Source: Galdieria partita
Lineage: Eukaryota > Rhodophyta > Bangiophyceae > Galdieriales > Galdieriaceae
Reading direction: 5' to 3'
Assembly (NCBI GenBank): GCA_025991245.1
Contig: BQMJ01000001.1
Coordinates: forward strand, 186,001-250,000
DNA length: 64,000 bases
The translations under genes and the position numbers were made by a program. The stretch's first letter is position 1, and each line of letters opens with the position of its first letter. Positions 1 to 10,303 of the stretch are shown here, in pieces. The notes beneath the pieces were generated by a model, which had not been told where the DNA came from, ran no database searches, and was given only the letters and a program-made list of their open reading frames with translations.

Positions 1-916
1 GTCTCGGTGATGTTTGTTTACTATTCATAGACAAAATATTGTTCTCGGTATCCGAATCAAAACTTTTCTTCTGATCTCCTTTCCACAGACAGCTTATTTC
101 ACTTGATTCTTGCTTTTTCCTTAGTTTTGTAACTGTTACATTATTCACTGATACATGTGAGACGCAGTCATTGCATTCCACTCTACCTCTATCAGTTGCG
201 GAATTATCCGTGACCTTGCAAGCTTCCAGGGTCATATGTTGCAGTCGATCAATCTTCCTTTTTCGAAGTCTTAATTCCTTGTTCCAATGTTGTGGAGGTC
301 TAGGCAGCCCTGTGCGCTTCTGATACTTTGCACAAGCATTGCACAAAGGCAATTTCTCCTTGGATAAATACCAGTTTGGAGAATGTGTCTGGTGACAATT
401 GGAACACTCTTTCGAGGCCTTCAAGTTTTTTCTAAAAGAACCATTTGTACAATCTCCAGCAAATTTATAGCCTTCGAAGAAGTCACTAGAGCCGCGAGAT
501 AGTGCAATTTCAGCTGGAGTTGTCGCAACTGCATAATGAGAAATATCTGGCACTGCCGTTATTGAATGTTTTCCGTCTTGAATTTCCGTATGTAATACTT
601 GACTTTTTGAGTTCGAGGAAGGTTTTGATACTGGGGAACATTGTTCAAGTAACCGGGAAACGCTAATAGCTGTTTGGCTTTGACAAACCTCAGTATTCTT
701 GAATAGTTCGAATTTTGAAGAACTGGTTGAAAGATTTGGAATGTTTAAAGGATTCCTCAGGCAGACTACCAATGGGAACCTTTTCTGCGTCACAGGATTT
801 GTCGCCGGATTTTGAGTCCAATAAGCAGAAGCAGGAAGGAAGTTCATATCCGCGTTCAAGTTGGCAGTAAGACTGGTTACAGAAGATACGGAAACAAGGT
901 TATCTTGAGAAGTCAT
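1..916 (-). CDS. GATA-type zinc-finger protein (3' end cut by window edge)
   Basis: The minus frame is open from an ATG at 914-916 to the window edge, about 305 codons without a stop, so the C-terminus lies outside. Residues 171-195 form a GATA finger, Cys-X2-Cys-X17-Cys-X2-Cys: CSNC at 171-174 and LCNACAKYQKRTGLPRP closing it, with the usual Trp in the loop and the basic tail after the last Cys pair. Such fingers bind GATA-core DNA, so a nuclear transcription factor is expected. The flanks are Ser/Thr/Asn-rich and low in complexity, and a Lys/Arg-rich patch follows the finger. The target genes cannot be told from sequence. The family call is firm; the 3' structure, including any introns beyond the edge, is unknown. 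Confidence 0.85.
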   Translation of the reverse strand, partial: MTSQDNLVSVSSVTSLTANLNADMNFLPASAYWTQNPATNPVTQKRFPLVVCLRNPLNIPNLSTSSSKFELFKNTEVCQSQTAISVSRLLEQCSPVSKPSSNSKSQVLHTEIQDGKHSITAVPDISHYAVATTPAEIALSRGSSDFFEGYKFAGDCTNGSFRKNLKASKECSNCHQTHSPNWYLSKEKLPLCNACAKYQKRTGLPRPPQHWNKELRLRKRKIDRLQHMTLEACKVTDNSATDRGRVECNDCVSHVSVNNVTVTKLRKKQESSEISCLWKGDQKKSFDSDTENNILSMNSKQTSPR

Positions 917-2471
917 TAGCGGCAACCTATAACATAACAGAGAGTCTACCAGGTGTTCTTCTAGTGGACTGGGAGAGTTGTTGAATACGATGTAGGAATG
1001 AGTCTCCTTCAGAAAGATTCAGTGACCAGCCTCCAACGGCTCCCAAGCAACTCGCACCTTGCGAAATAATGTAGTTGCCTCAGTATACTTTCATACTTTG
1101 CTACCAAACAGCTGCGGGTATGAACTTAATTTTGTACAGGGAACATCCCTGAGACGTGAGAAATCCTCATCAACTGCGCACAACGTGGCGTGAGCGTGCC
1201 CATTCCAAATTTTTCTTTAATTTGGATACACAACTGTTGGGCTTCATCTTCAACTGCTCTACGTGGCAATGCACAGAAGGGTGCATCGTTATTTTCGCGC
1301 TCAAATTACTTTCTCCCACCCATCTGTGAACTTTTGACAAGTGAACAAAATTTCAGCTCTCCAGAATCATCTGGCTTCTGCTTTCTACAGAGAATTTCAA
1401 AGATTTTCGCAAGGCACTATCTGTTGTCTCCACCGGATATGCTGAGAGATTGTTTTGGAGAAACTGTTCAAGATTAACCTGGGGAATAGCTAATTGTTAG
1501 TAGAAGTCTCTGTTGACAGGAATATGTTCATTATTCGTACTGCTTTAAAAGCAAAGAATAATACCCCTGTTAACCATGAAAACATCGTTAGAACGGAAGG
1601 TTAGTATTACTCTGTCCAGGCAGTTCATGTATCTAGACTAGTGTCGGTTTGAAACACATGAGCGAATAAAGATACCGTCCTAACTTGTCAAATTTCTTAC
1701 TAGTACAGAATTGTGATGGAGAATATATACCTGTAACAACCATTTTTCAGTGACTCTTCTTTTTAACCCTTTTGAAATGCTTTGAAACAGCTCATTATCT
1801 TCTGTTTAGTAGACTGTCACTTATAGATGATTTTCATTGTTCTTCATTAGGAAGTATATTGAAGCTACAAGAGTCTTCAAAACTTTTCCATTACTGTCAC
1901 TCAATTATGAACACTGCAGGTAATTTACAGCTACAATGGACTCTGCCTAAACCAATCTATCACTTTGAATCTAGCTGCGGAAAAATTCAAAATGCTGAGC
2001 ATAGAAAAACTAAACTGAACATTATTCGGTTTTCTACGAATTCTTATTCCTTGAAGAATTTCTAGTTGAAAAGGATTGTTACCCAAGCTGTAAGAAAGAA
2101 TATTCCAGATGGGATATCAAACTATCCTGGAACAGAAAATCTTTCATTCCGATCTCTAACGTCTAATGTTTCTTCAAGTAGTGACTATTTTTTTGGAAAC
2201 AAACCTTTCATATTAGTAAGCTACATGCTGATTGAACTCTAATTATCCATGAAAAGAACAGCTCTGGCTCCTATGTTTAATGTACTGTTCAGAATACGAT
2301 TATCATCTCTCTAAGCTACAAAGTGCTTTGTCACTGACAAACGGGATCGTTCACCATTTCTTTGCATACAACTGCAGTATATAAGAATGAGACATCCGAC
2401 GCTATGTTCGTTTATTTAAACATTGTATGCTTTGATAACCAGAAGATAATATGAGAAGAAACCATATATTT
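917..2471. other. Long intergenic stretch, no gene supported
   Basis: About 1.55 kb lies between the start of the GATA factor and the stop of the V-ATPase gene. Frames of 95 and 97 codons occur on the plus strand, but they begin at non-ATG codons, show no family pattern and have no convincing splice extension. The part next to 916 probably holds the GATA gene's promoter and 5' leader. The part next to 2471 probably holds the proteolipid gene's 3' end. I saw no tRNA-like cloverleaf, repeat array or mobile element. Confidence 0.5.
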
Positions 2472-3102
2472 CTAGCAACCTGCCGAGCTAGTCTTTCCAC
2501 TCAAGATAAGTGCCACGATCAAGCCATAAAGAGCCAGAGCTTCAGCGAAAATAAGGATAAGAATCATTCCAACAAATAACTTTGGCTGTTGAGCTGTAGC
2601 TCGAACGCCTGCGTCTCCAACAATACCTAAAAATATTTCAAACAAGACACACTCAAGCAGGTACTTGTTCCCACCAATGCAAATTCCAGCCGCGAGACCA
2701 CTAAGACCATTTGCTAGTCCAGAAGCAAGATGTGCGAAACCAAGAAAGTATGGATAGTTTGTTTCAGAAACTAAAAAAAGTAAAAAAAACTTTGCAGAAA
2801 CAAAATACGACATACTTTGTCCAACCAAAATAACCGCAACGATAAGACCATATATACCAAGCACTCCAGCCATTACTACAGGAATTATCGATCGCATAAC
2901 TAGTTCGGGTCGCATGACTCCCATCGAGGCAACACCCACTCCACTCTTTGCTGTGCCATAAGCTGCACCTAAATCTAACAAAAATATTTAATAAAAGAGG
3001 CAGGTCAATGAGTCGCTTTATTTTACACTCACTGGAAAACACAAGAGCACTCGCTGCACCTATAAACCCAAAAAAGGAGGCCGCTGGAGGACAGGATGAC
3101 AT
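2472..3102 (-). CDS. VMA3: V-type H+-ATPase proteolipid subunit c
   Basis: Four exons: 3033-3102, 2816-2974, 2675-2770 and 2472-2626, with introns of 58, 45 and 48 bases, give 159 residues, the family's usual length. The joined protein has four hydrophobic helices and hallmark stretches such as [27 protein letters not shown] and [18 protein letters not shown]. The proton-carrying Glu sits in helix 4 ([10 protein letters not shown]) at residue 137, the same number as in yeast Vma3. The subunit forms the rotor ring of the membrane Vo sector, which acidifies vacuole and Golgi. The two internal introns are multiples of three and stop-free, so a naive frame reads through them with two false inserts. 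Function is nearly certain. Confidence 0.95.
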
Positions 3103-3582
3103 AGAAGCTAGTAAATCAGTGAAAAAATTTCGTGAAGAATCAAATACAAATTCCTGATTATATTTAACTTCCAAGAGAAAGGAACAACATGAGAATCTCC
3201 CAAAACAAATCAAAGCAACTCTAACTATCATCAATATTACAAGTGCACTGTGATCATATCTTTACGAATTCATCTGCTCTAAGGCAAATAACAACTCTCC
3301 TATCTTCTATGACAACCCATATCAAGGTGATATCTATTGCACATTCAACTTGAAGTATTCAGTTAAACTTCTTCTTCTGGTTGAAAAGAAAGCTTCAAAC
3401 AAAACATAAAGCTCCTTTAATAGCCTTCATAATGAAAAAATTGTCGAGTTCGAATTGCTCTATACCTTTAGAGGGTAAGCACTTCTGAAGAATCTTACTA
3501 ACAAAGCAGAAAAATAACTCATTGATTCAAGTTGGTTAATCATTTTCACACCTAACATAAGAAAACTGTAGGATATAAACTC
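3103..3582. other. Intergenic region upstream of the V-ATPase gene
   Basis: The 480 bases lie between two minus-strand genes. They should hold the promoter and leader of the proteolipid gene and the 3' region of the gene at 3583-4632. I found no supported ORF, RNA gene or repeat. Confidence 0.5.
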
Positions 3583-4632
3583 TTAGTCGTTGGTCGAAGA
3601 GTTCTCATTCACGTGTCGACATATCCGAACAACTTCACTCATAGATTGGGGCCTCTTTGATCCAATAGCATATTCAACGTTATCTGAAATGTATTCCGCC
3701 TCGTATAGTAGCAGATCGCTTTCCTGATCATCTTCATATGTTATACTAGTTGCAAATGATGGTTCTGCAGCACTTGTCGAGTAACGTGACAGCTTCGTTG
3801 GCTGTTCAACTGATACGGAAAGGATATAATCATTCCTAGAGTCAGGAGTCCCAAGATATGGGGCGTTATTAAAAGTGACTAATGTGAATCTGTGATTTTT
3901 GGATCTTTTAGAAGATTCCAACTCGGTTCTGTCTAGTGATGAGGGACAATCCAACGTGTTTCGTCTATATTCAAAGGCATCCAAACACTTTTTGACTGCT
4001 CCTGAGTATTTCAAGTACTTACGCCATCTACCCTTGTCAGCATTATAACGATGCTGGCACCTATAAACCACTACTTCCCCATTATCCAAGCTGAAAGATC
4101 GATGCCGCGGCAACTGATAACCCTCAACTGTTTCGACTTCGTAGGCATGATTCGAGACAGGAACAGCTAGAGGTGTATCTGAGTTATCAAAAAGAGACAA
4201 ACGTTGTCGTTTTGTATTCTTGTAAAGACAGTTTGTCGCAATGTCTTCAGCACGCTTACTCGAAGACAAAGCCGGAATACTAACTGTAAATTCGCTCAGC
4301 AATATGGGCACCTGCCCTGCATAGCGACTGTTTTCTTCAATTTTCAACGGTTTCGGAAACCTTTTGCTGTTCATCGCTCTTCTTTGAACGTTAGTTGCAG
4401 ACTGGTCACTGGTAGTTATGTTGAGGCACTTTTCTTCTCTAAGTTTATCTCCCTTAGAACAAGAACTTACTTGTTGGTCATTCTTCTTAGATGTACCAAC
4501 AAAGGGGAAAATGGAAACACAACCTTTCCTCTCTTTTGCATTCTTTTGGAAGCTAATAACCTTGCACTCATACGAAGTCTTGTGCTTTCCGTTTGCGGCA
4601 CTCAACGGTAAGCATGAAAACGTGTTTCCCAT
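3583..4632 (-). CDS. Unknown protein with predicted N-terminal lipid anchor
   Basis: A single 349-codon ORF begins ATG at 4630-4632. I do not recognise the family. It starts Met-Gly-Asn-Thr-Phe-Ser-Cys: Gly2 and Ser6 fit the N-myristoylation consensus, and Cys7 is a likely palmitoylation site, so attachment to a cytosolic membrane face is plausible. The rest is rich in Ser, Thr, Lys and Arg. A more structured centre around residues 175-225 holds GEVVVYRCQHRY followed by a WRKYLKY segment. There is no membrane span or clear catalytic motif. The C-terminus is acidic. A signalling or scaffold role is possible but is only a guess. Confidence 0.65.
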   Translation of the reverse strand: MGNTFSCLPLSAANGKHKTSYECKVISFQKNAKERKGCVSIFPFVGTSKKNDQQVSSCSKGDKLREEKCLNITTSDQSATNVQRRAMNSKRFPKPLKIEENSRYAGQVPILLSEFTVSIPALSSSKRAEDIATNCLYKNTKRQRLSLFDNSDTPLAVPVSNHAYEVETVEGYQLPRHRSFSLDNGEVVVYRCQHRYNADKGRWRKYLKYSGAVKKCLDAFEYRRNTLDCPSSLDRTELESSKRSKNHRFTLVTFNNAPYLGTPDSRNDYILSVSVEQPTKLSRYSTSAAEPSFATSITYEDDQESDLLLYEAEYISDNVEYAIGSKRPQSMSEVVRICRHVNENSSTND

Positions 4633-5320
4633 CGTATGCTGAAAAGAGCCAAACTAATCAAGAATACATTTACTAGTATCTAGTAAGAGAACAATTCTTG
4701 CAAATCAATTCATATTATCTGTTGCCAAATATAGAAACTTTTGGTTGTGGCCGAAACGTGACCCAATCCACCAAGACCATTCGAGTGACCATTAATAACA
4801 GTCAAACAACGTGGCGTTCAGGTGAAGATTCATTTGGTTTTGGTGATGGTTGCTGATGAACATAAAGCAGAAGGGTCGGGGAATGACCAAACCCCGTTTT
4901 GGCGAAAGGTTATCAAGAATGTGCAAGATTTTTTCGAGGCACCATATGAAGAACATAAGAGTTGATTTAGAAGTTCCTTCGAAAAGTTCTTCGGAAGATA
5001 CCTGCGGAAATTTGAGCGGAATCCTGGTCTTTCAGAGTCTTTCGACTGTGATAGAATTCTTGTAGTCCGTATTTCGGTTGTTCATTGCCAAGAGCAGGAG
5101 CGAAGATGTTGACGTCTTCACACGGTTTTTTTGAATGTTATGACGGGTTCCCACAAAACCGACTTGTTCGGCGGGGGTCTCCTGACAATGCTGGACTTTA
5201 GAAGAGCCATAAGCTCCTTTTTATAGTTAGCAAAAAATAAATTTATTTATAAACTTCTTGTTCTTTTCTTCCAGTGGTGGACAGAGTTGAAAAAGTGCTC
5301 CTCACATATGTTCGATATTC
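4633..5320. other. Intergenic region with unresolved coding-like patches
   Basis: This 688-base gap lies between the start of the lipid-anchor gene and the stop of the HEI10-like gene. The plus strand has an ATG at 4846 opening a 39-codon frame, which stays open for about 50 more codons past a TGA at 4963-4965. A second open patch starts at the ATG at 5106 in another frame. I could not join them with plausible splice sites, so no gene is called. Confidence 0.35.
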
Positions 5321-6267
5321 TTACTTCAGGTGAAAGTTCGAACGTGTGCCGGAGTTTGTTTTGAGGAGGTCAGGAGTTGCAGTTGGTTTGTACGTCTTTG
5401 AGGCAATATCGTTTAACAGGTGGCTTCCTTCCGAATGCATCTGTAAAGTATATCCTTTTGTTCGCAACTGCCTAGCTGTATCTAGCGAGAATGGACTCTT
5501 AACACGTGGTGTTGTAGAGTGGTGGGAGTTAGAATTGAATTTCCTATGGCTAAATTCTTTCATGGGAGGTTTAGCAAGTTTTGTAAAACAAATAATGCTT
5601 GAATACCATTTGTCATCGGTCGATACATTGGACTAATACAAGTTCTTGCTCGAGGAGTATGCTCTGTGCTGCGTGGGAGCGTGGAATAATTGCTCACTGA
5701 TGGACTCTTTGCTCTAGACTCTAAATAAATCCTCTTTCTTTTTAGGTCCTGGTTTTCGGAGGCAAGTAATTGAACTTCATTCTTTAAGCGACTTATTTCT
5801 TCTCGATATAGTTCCATTTGGCGCAATGCGTTTTGACCAGCTTTTGCCTCCTCCTTAGCTTTCTTTACCTGTTCGCTTTGTTTTTGTAACATGCCCCTCA
5901 CATTTTGGATATATATATCCCTTTGGAGCCTGTGATACGCAAGAATATTGATGAGCTGTTGCAGCTCTTCGTCTACTGAGGAGAAAATATATCGACGTGT
6001 TTCTTCAGGAAGTCCTAAGCCTTGACTACATAATGAACATGTTTCACATTCTTGTCCACAGTAGTCACAACGACCCGTCTCTCCACTATTCAAACCAGTA
6101 CAGCCGCGACTACAAAAGAGATGTCCACATGAAGTGAATATGGCATCTGAGAGAGTGCAACCAGTCAAGATGTCAATTGTCATACGGACAGTAAGCAACT
6201 TACCGTTATCAGTGAGTTCTCTGGTACATATATTGCAAAAAAAATTTAATGATGTAGAGCGCGACAT
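5321..6267 (-). CDS. HEI10/Zip3-like meiotic RING E3 ligase
   Basis: Three exons: 6204-6267, 5607-6146 and 5321-5556, with introns of 57 and 50 bases, give 279 residues. Removing the first intron restores a compact N-terminal RING that starts CNICTRELTDN and continues DAIFTSCGHLFC, close to the start of plant HEI10 (CNACWRELEGQ). Cys pairs CDYC and CSLC follow. A coiled coil fills roughly residues 85-170. The tail is Ser/Thr/Pro-rich with several SP and TP sites, as in HEI10. Family members are SUMO or ubiquitin ligases that mark crossover sites on meiotic chromosomes. The second intron has TTGCTAAAC as likely branch site. A generic RING/coiled-coil protein is the alternative. Confidence 0.75.
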
Positions 6268-6789
6268 CCTTGATATATAAACGGAAAGAAGAAAATCATA
6301 TCACAAGAAGGAACACTAAAAATGAATAACCATTGGCGCCAAATTTATTAGCATTTTTCTATAAATATCTATTCAACCTTCTAGAAACGAACCTTGTCGT
6401 ATGTAAGTATTTCCTTGGTTTTTAACTCTCTCATACTGTCTCCTGTTCGAAATTTAATGGTTCAAGTCATGGAAGCAACTAGAGATAGCCCAAGAGTTGT
6501 TGAATGGCGAATGTGAAGAACTGTTCTGGTATAAACAAGACGAGGAAACCCTATTTGTTTACTTCCATTATAGCTATTCAATTTAAGATATAATGTCTGA
6601 AACAAGCATGTAAACCGTGAAAATTTTTTGAAAAGTATGCCCAATGTATCCAAAGCAAATTTAACAGAAATTGTTTCAATCAGTACATGAATCGTAGTAA
6701 AAAAATGTACGTTGCGATCCAAAACGGTGGGCGTTAATCTGGAACTTGAAATTCTAGAAAAGTGGTCTGGGAGATTGGCGGCATAGTTA
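6268..6789. promoter_or_regulatory. Shared divergent promoter region
   Basis: The 522 bases separate the start codons of the HEI10-like gene (minus) and the RING/Rho-like gene (plus), so both promoters should lie here. A 126-codon minus frame crosses it into the plus-strand gene but begins within that gene's coding sequence and has no family signal. No specific element is identified. Confidence 0.45.
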
Positions 6790-7851
6790 ATGGAGGGTTC
6801 GCCGGTGGTTTGTTCGGTTTGCTTGGAGAGAAGTGTCAACACAACTTTTCTACCTTGTCAACATGAGACGGTTTGTAGTTTTTGTGCTACACGACTAGAT
6901 TCTCTGTGTTGTCCTGTTTGTCGAACAATTGTCTCTTTTGTCCTTTTGAAATGCCATGAAACTTCCGACAGAATTTTTTTGCCGGAAGTTACTGGAGCTA
7001 GTGAGAGAGTTGTGCACACGGAAAGACTGTCGAAGTGGTGCCTTTCTTGTGTAGTCCGTTACAGGCAAGAAGTTGAACTCTACTTGTCAAAGAGCGTTGT
7101 CAATGTTTTATTTACCGGTTTTACTTCTCGTTTGAAGGATTTTATTTGCCGGTTTTCTGATTTTATAAAGGAGCAAGAATCTCGTCCAGAAGTATTAACT
7201 GATGAGAATTTGCAGTGGGTTTTTAATCCTTCAGAAGTTGTATCTCGTGCAAGTAAGAATTTGAGGCTGAAGGCAGATAGCTGTCAAAACAGCTGTTTAG
7301 AAAGAGCAGCTTTATATGACCACTATTGGGGCTTCTCGGTAGCTTGTGAACAAAACATAGCAGGCGAAGTTATAAATGGCCATCCTTGCAGTTTTAGTCA
7401 TTGTCAACTATGGGAGCTTGTTCGTCGTTTGCAGGGTGGAGAGCTGCTTCCCCAGCTTCTTGTCTTGTGTTTTTGTGTAACCTCGAAGTCGTCATTTCAA
7501 CAAGTAGTAGATATGCATAATCTTGTTTACAGGTATAAGGAGAATTATGCTGCAGTGGGTCTTCCCGCAATTGTATGGGTGATGCTAGACTCGAAAGGGA
7601 CGAACAATCATTCAGCAAGTTCTGATTTGGTTTCATTTGAAGTAATCAGAGAAGAACTGGAAAGAATAGTTCCATATGATCGACCGAGCGCTGTTGTTAA
7701 GGTTTCATTTGATTCTGAGATGGAAGAGAGAGATTTCGAGACGTTTTATCGTATCACAACTCAGTTATTCAAAGCGCATAAGTATAAGCGTAAGGGGCTT
7801 ACTGGGAACCAATCGGGAGGTTGTGCAAACGGTTTGAAGTTCTTTATTTAA
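6790..7851 (+). CDS. RING-finger protein with degenerate Rho/Ras-like C-terminal domain
   Basis: A single exon encodes 353 residues. Residues 7-45 are a C3HC4-type RING: CSVC, then PCQHETVCSFC, then CCPVC, so a ubiquitin E3 role is likely. Residues 170-330 look like a small GTPase fold. INGHPCSFSHCQLWEL resembles the switch strand and LWDTAG of Rho proteins, and LPQLLVLCFCVTSKSSF resembles the following strand. GLPAIVWVMLDSKG sits where NKxD or TKLD is expected, but its key Lys and Asp are not in place, and I see no P-loop. If the likeness is real it is a non-binding pseudo-GTPase. The RING call is firm; the GTPase likeness rests on motif order only. Confidence 0.75.
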   Translation: MEGSPVVCSVCLERSVNTTFLPCQHETVCSFCATRLDSLCCPVCRTIVSFVLLKCHETSDRIFLPEVTGASERVVHTERLSKWCLSCVVRYRQEVELYLSKSVVNVLFTGFTSRLKDFICRFSDFIKEQESRPEVLTDENLQWVFNPSEVVSRASKNLRLKADSCQNSCLERAALYDHYWGFSVACEQNIAGEVINGHPCSFSHCQLWELVRRLQGGELLPQLLVLCFCVTSKSSFQQVVDMHNLVYRYKENYAAVGLPAIVWVMLDSKGTNNHSASSDLVSFEVIREELERIVPYDRPSAVVKVSFDSEMEERDFETFYRITTQLFKAHKYKRKGLTGNQSGGCANGLKFFI

Positions 7852-8102
7852 TCATATTTATGTATGTGAACTTGCCATGTCTAAAAGTACATCGAAGCAG
7901 AATTGGAAAGGATATTAGTTGTGTTCGAAATCCTGAATACTTGTATGAATTGTATAACTAATATGTTGAGAATAAGTGGATATGAGTGTTGGAATGGGTC
8001 ACAGATTGTGTCACATGGCTGTATAACTGTTTCTGTTATTTATGCAAGCCTCAAGAGAATTATATTTTAATGTAAGAACATGTCTCGATGGGATATGTTC
8101 CA

Positions 8103-9381
8103 TCACAGACGTGAATGTGCTTCTTGACCTCTACTGTGGCCATGCAATGCATCACTCGCTTTAAAAGAGTTGATAAACCAATCTACTTTAACAATCATAT
8201 CTCGTCGAATGTCAGCAAGCGACGGGCAGCCAAGTAGCCCCAAGTCAAGTTCGAACTCATTTCGATACAATTCTATAACACGCCTGACACCTTCCTCACC
8301 AGCGACAGCAAGTCCCCATAATATAGGCCTGCCAACACAAACTGCCTGCGCACCTAACGCTAATGCCTTGATGATATCTGTTCCCCGACGAACGCCAGAA
8401 TCTACCAGAACTGGGATTTTGCCTTGAACGCCATTCACAACAGCCTCCAAACAATCAATTGTTGCCGGAGAACCATCCAATTGTCTCGCCCCATGGTTGC
8501 TAACAATAATACCAGCAGCACCGCAGCGAGTCGCTAACTCTGCATCCTTCCCGTTTAGAACTCCTTTCAAAAGAATTGGAAGTTTCGTTACAGTTTTCAG
8601 CCAACTAATATCTTTCCACGATAACGATGGATCAAATAAAGACGCTATATAAGCAGCCAATCCAGAGCCATCAACCTTTTTAGTTCTCTGACGATCCTCG
8701 TTTGCACTATCAATAAAGTTGGCAAATGTCAAGTGCTGTGGCAGTTCGAATTTGTTGTGCACGTCTGCTTCTCTTCTTCCTAGCTTGGGAGTATCAACTG
8801 TAACTACGATTGCACAATATCCTGCCTTCTCTGCTCTTTCCACAAGCTTTTTGGTAACTTCCCGGTCTCTGTAAACATACAGTTGGAACCATTTCGGGCC
8901 TTCTGGAGCTGCTCTTGCAACCTCCTCTATACTACAAGTGGAAAGAGACGATAGAGTCATGATGACCTTCGAAGCTGCTGCAGCTTTGGCTACTGCCACT
9001 TCACCATCTGGGTGAGCCTAGTACAGAAATTACTACTTGAAAGCATGAGCTCCAAATAATATACCATTTTCTGCATTGCTGCAGGAGCTATAACAAATGG
9101 GAAACTACAAGGAATTCCGAGAATATTTGTGGCAATGTCTTGAACTGAAATATCAACTAAAACTCTAGGTTTAAAGCGAAATCTCCGAAATGCTAAAATA
9201 TTATCCTCGAGGGTATACTGATCATCTGAACCTGAGGCATAGTAGTCATACGCCTAAAACAAGAGTTCAATAAGTGCTTCAAGGTATAATAATATTCAAG
9301 TACCATTTTTGGCAGTTTCTGCCTTGCTAAAGTTTCATATTCGTACACATTCACGGGTTCAAATGGCTTGTCTCTTGACAT
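8103..9381 (-). CDS. GOX: Peroxisomal glycolate (2-hydroxy-acid) oxidase
   Basis: Three exons: 9304-9381, 9065-9253 and 8103-9017, with introns of 50 and 47 bases, give 393 residues. The protein is an FMN-dependent alpha-hydroxy-acid oxidase. It has IAPAAMQKMAHPDGE near residue 90, and the catalytic SNHGARQLD with His264 and Arg267. LVDSGVRRGTDIIKALALG and AVCVGRPILWGLA form the FMN phosphate site. The C-terminus is Ser-Arg-Leu, a PTS1 signal for peroxisomes. Known relatives oxidise glycolate to glyoxylate and make hydrogen peroxide in photorespiration; L-lactate is the main alternative substrate and cannot be excluded. Glycolate is favoured by the PTS1 and the photosynthetic setting. Confidence 0.92.
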
Positions 9382-9517
9382 ATCTTAGTTGGTTCAAAAC
9401 AAGAATGTCGAAATGGCAATAGTTGAGAATTTCTCTTGGCATGAGGGTGAGATTTAAAACATTGAAAAATCTCATTCTTTCCATTCTAAGAACAGAAGAG
9501 GGCGGCGCTCTCGTTCA

Positions 9518-10218
9518 ATGGAAAGTTCATTGTTCTCTAAACTGAATGAGTATTTAGAAAAGGAATCTAAATGTCGAGAGCTCCTGAGAGAATGTCGGGA
9601 TTTTTGCGACTCTGCTGTACGTTCAGCAGCAGTCTTAGTGGAATCATTGCACAAAGAAAGAGATCTTTCTTCTAAACTTCAAGAACTGTATGAGTCACTA
9701 AGAGAAGTTGCAAGTGAATTTGTCCGTCTTCAATCAAATGTTCCCTTGCATGAATACTACAAATATAATGATTTATGGAAAAGCTCCTTGTCTCAAGCAG
9801 TTGCCACTGGCTGCCTCGTATACTACCTGGATTGTAATCAGTTGGCAGATCTTTCTGTTCTTCAAAGAATTTTGTGTCCTAAAGAACCAACAGCTTCCTC
9901 TGTGAGAATTGAACTGGAAGACTACCTTGTAGGCGTATGCAACCTTGTTAGCGAGCTGTCTAGAATGAGTGTGAATCGTGTTACAATAGGTGACTTTGAG
10001 TTTGCTGTTAATGCCGCGAAATTTTCTTCTGAAGTTTTGGCGGGTTTCAGACTGCTTAACTTTCGCAACGATTATTTACGAAGACGGTTCGGTATGTTGT
10101 TGCTTTCCAACTCCTCTGAAGTCACTAACGTAGACTCTAATTAGATGGCATGAAATACGATGTGAAAAAGTTAGAAGAAGTCGTTTATGATATCTCTATA
10201 CGTGGACTTTTGAATTAG
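9518..10218 (+). CDS. TSN: Translin
   Basis: Two exons, 9518-10091 and 10145-10218, with a 53-base intron, give 215 residues. Unspliced, the frame ends in the intron; splicing restores the family C-terminus DGMKYDVKKLEEVVYDISIRG, nearly that of human translin. The core has VNRVTIGDFEFAVNAAKFSS and GFRLLNFRNDYLRRRF, and LPLAT-like motifs are absent. Translin is an all-helical single-stranded DNA/RNA-binding protein; with TRAX it forms the C3PO nuclease, and catalysis resides in TRAX. I saw no TRAX gene here. It is divergent from glycolate oxidase, 136 bases away. Confidence 0.93.
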
Positions 10219-10303
10219 AATTGTCACGTAGTTTGAGAAGCCAAAATTCATCATATGTTTCTACTAAGAGAAACTGTAAATAATGTCGAACGAGTGTTAG
10301 ATA

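Noticed and set aside
1190-1477. 95-codon plus-strand frame upstream of the GATA gene
   Set aside because: It opens at GTG, not ATG, matches no family and has no splice extension. It is more likely chance in a long gap.
1772-2065. 97-codon plus-strand frame
   Set aside because: It has a non-ATG opening, no recognisable motif and no exon partners nearby.
3430-3480. Possible tRNA T-loop (GTTCGAAT)
   Set aside because: The flanking bases do not pair as a T-arm, and no acceptor or anticodon stem can be built around it.
4846-4965. Selenoprotein reading of the in-frame TGA
   Set aside because: No Cys/Sec redox motif surrounds the TGA, no SECIS-like hairpin was evident downstream, and no selenoprotein family matches.
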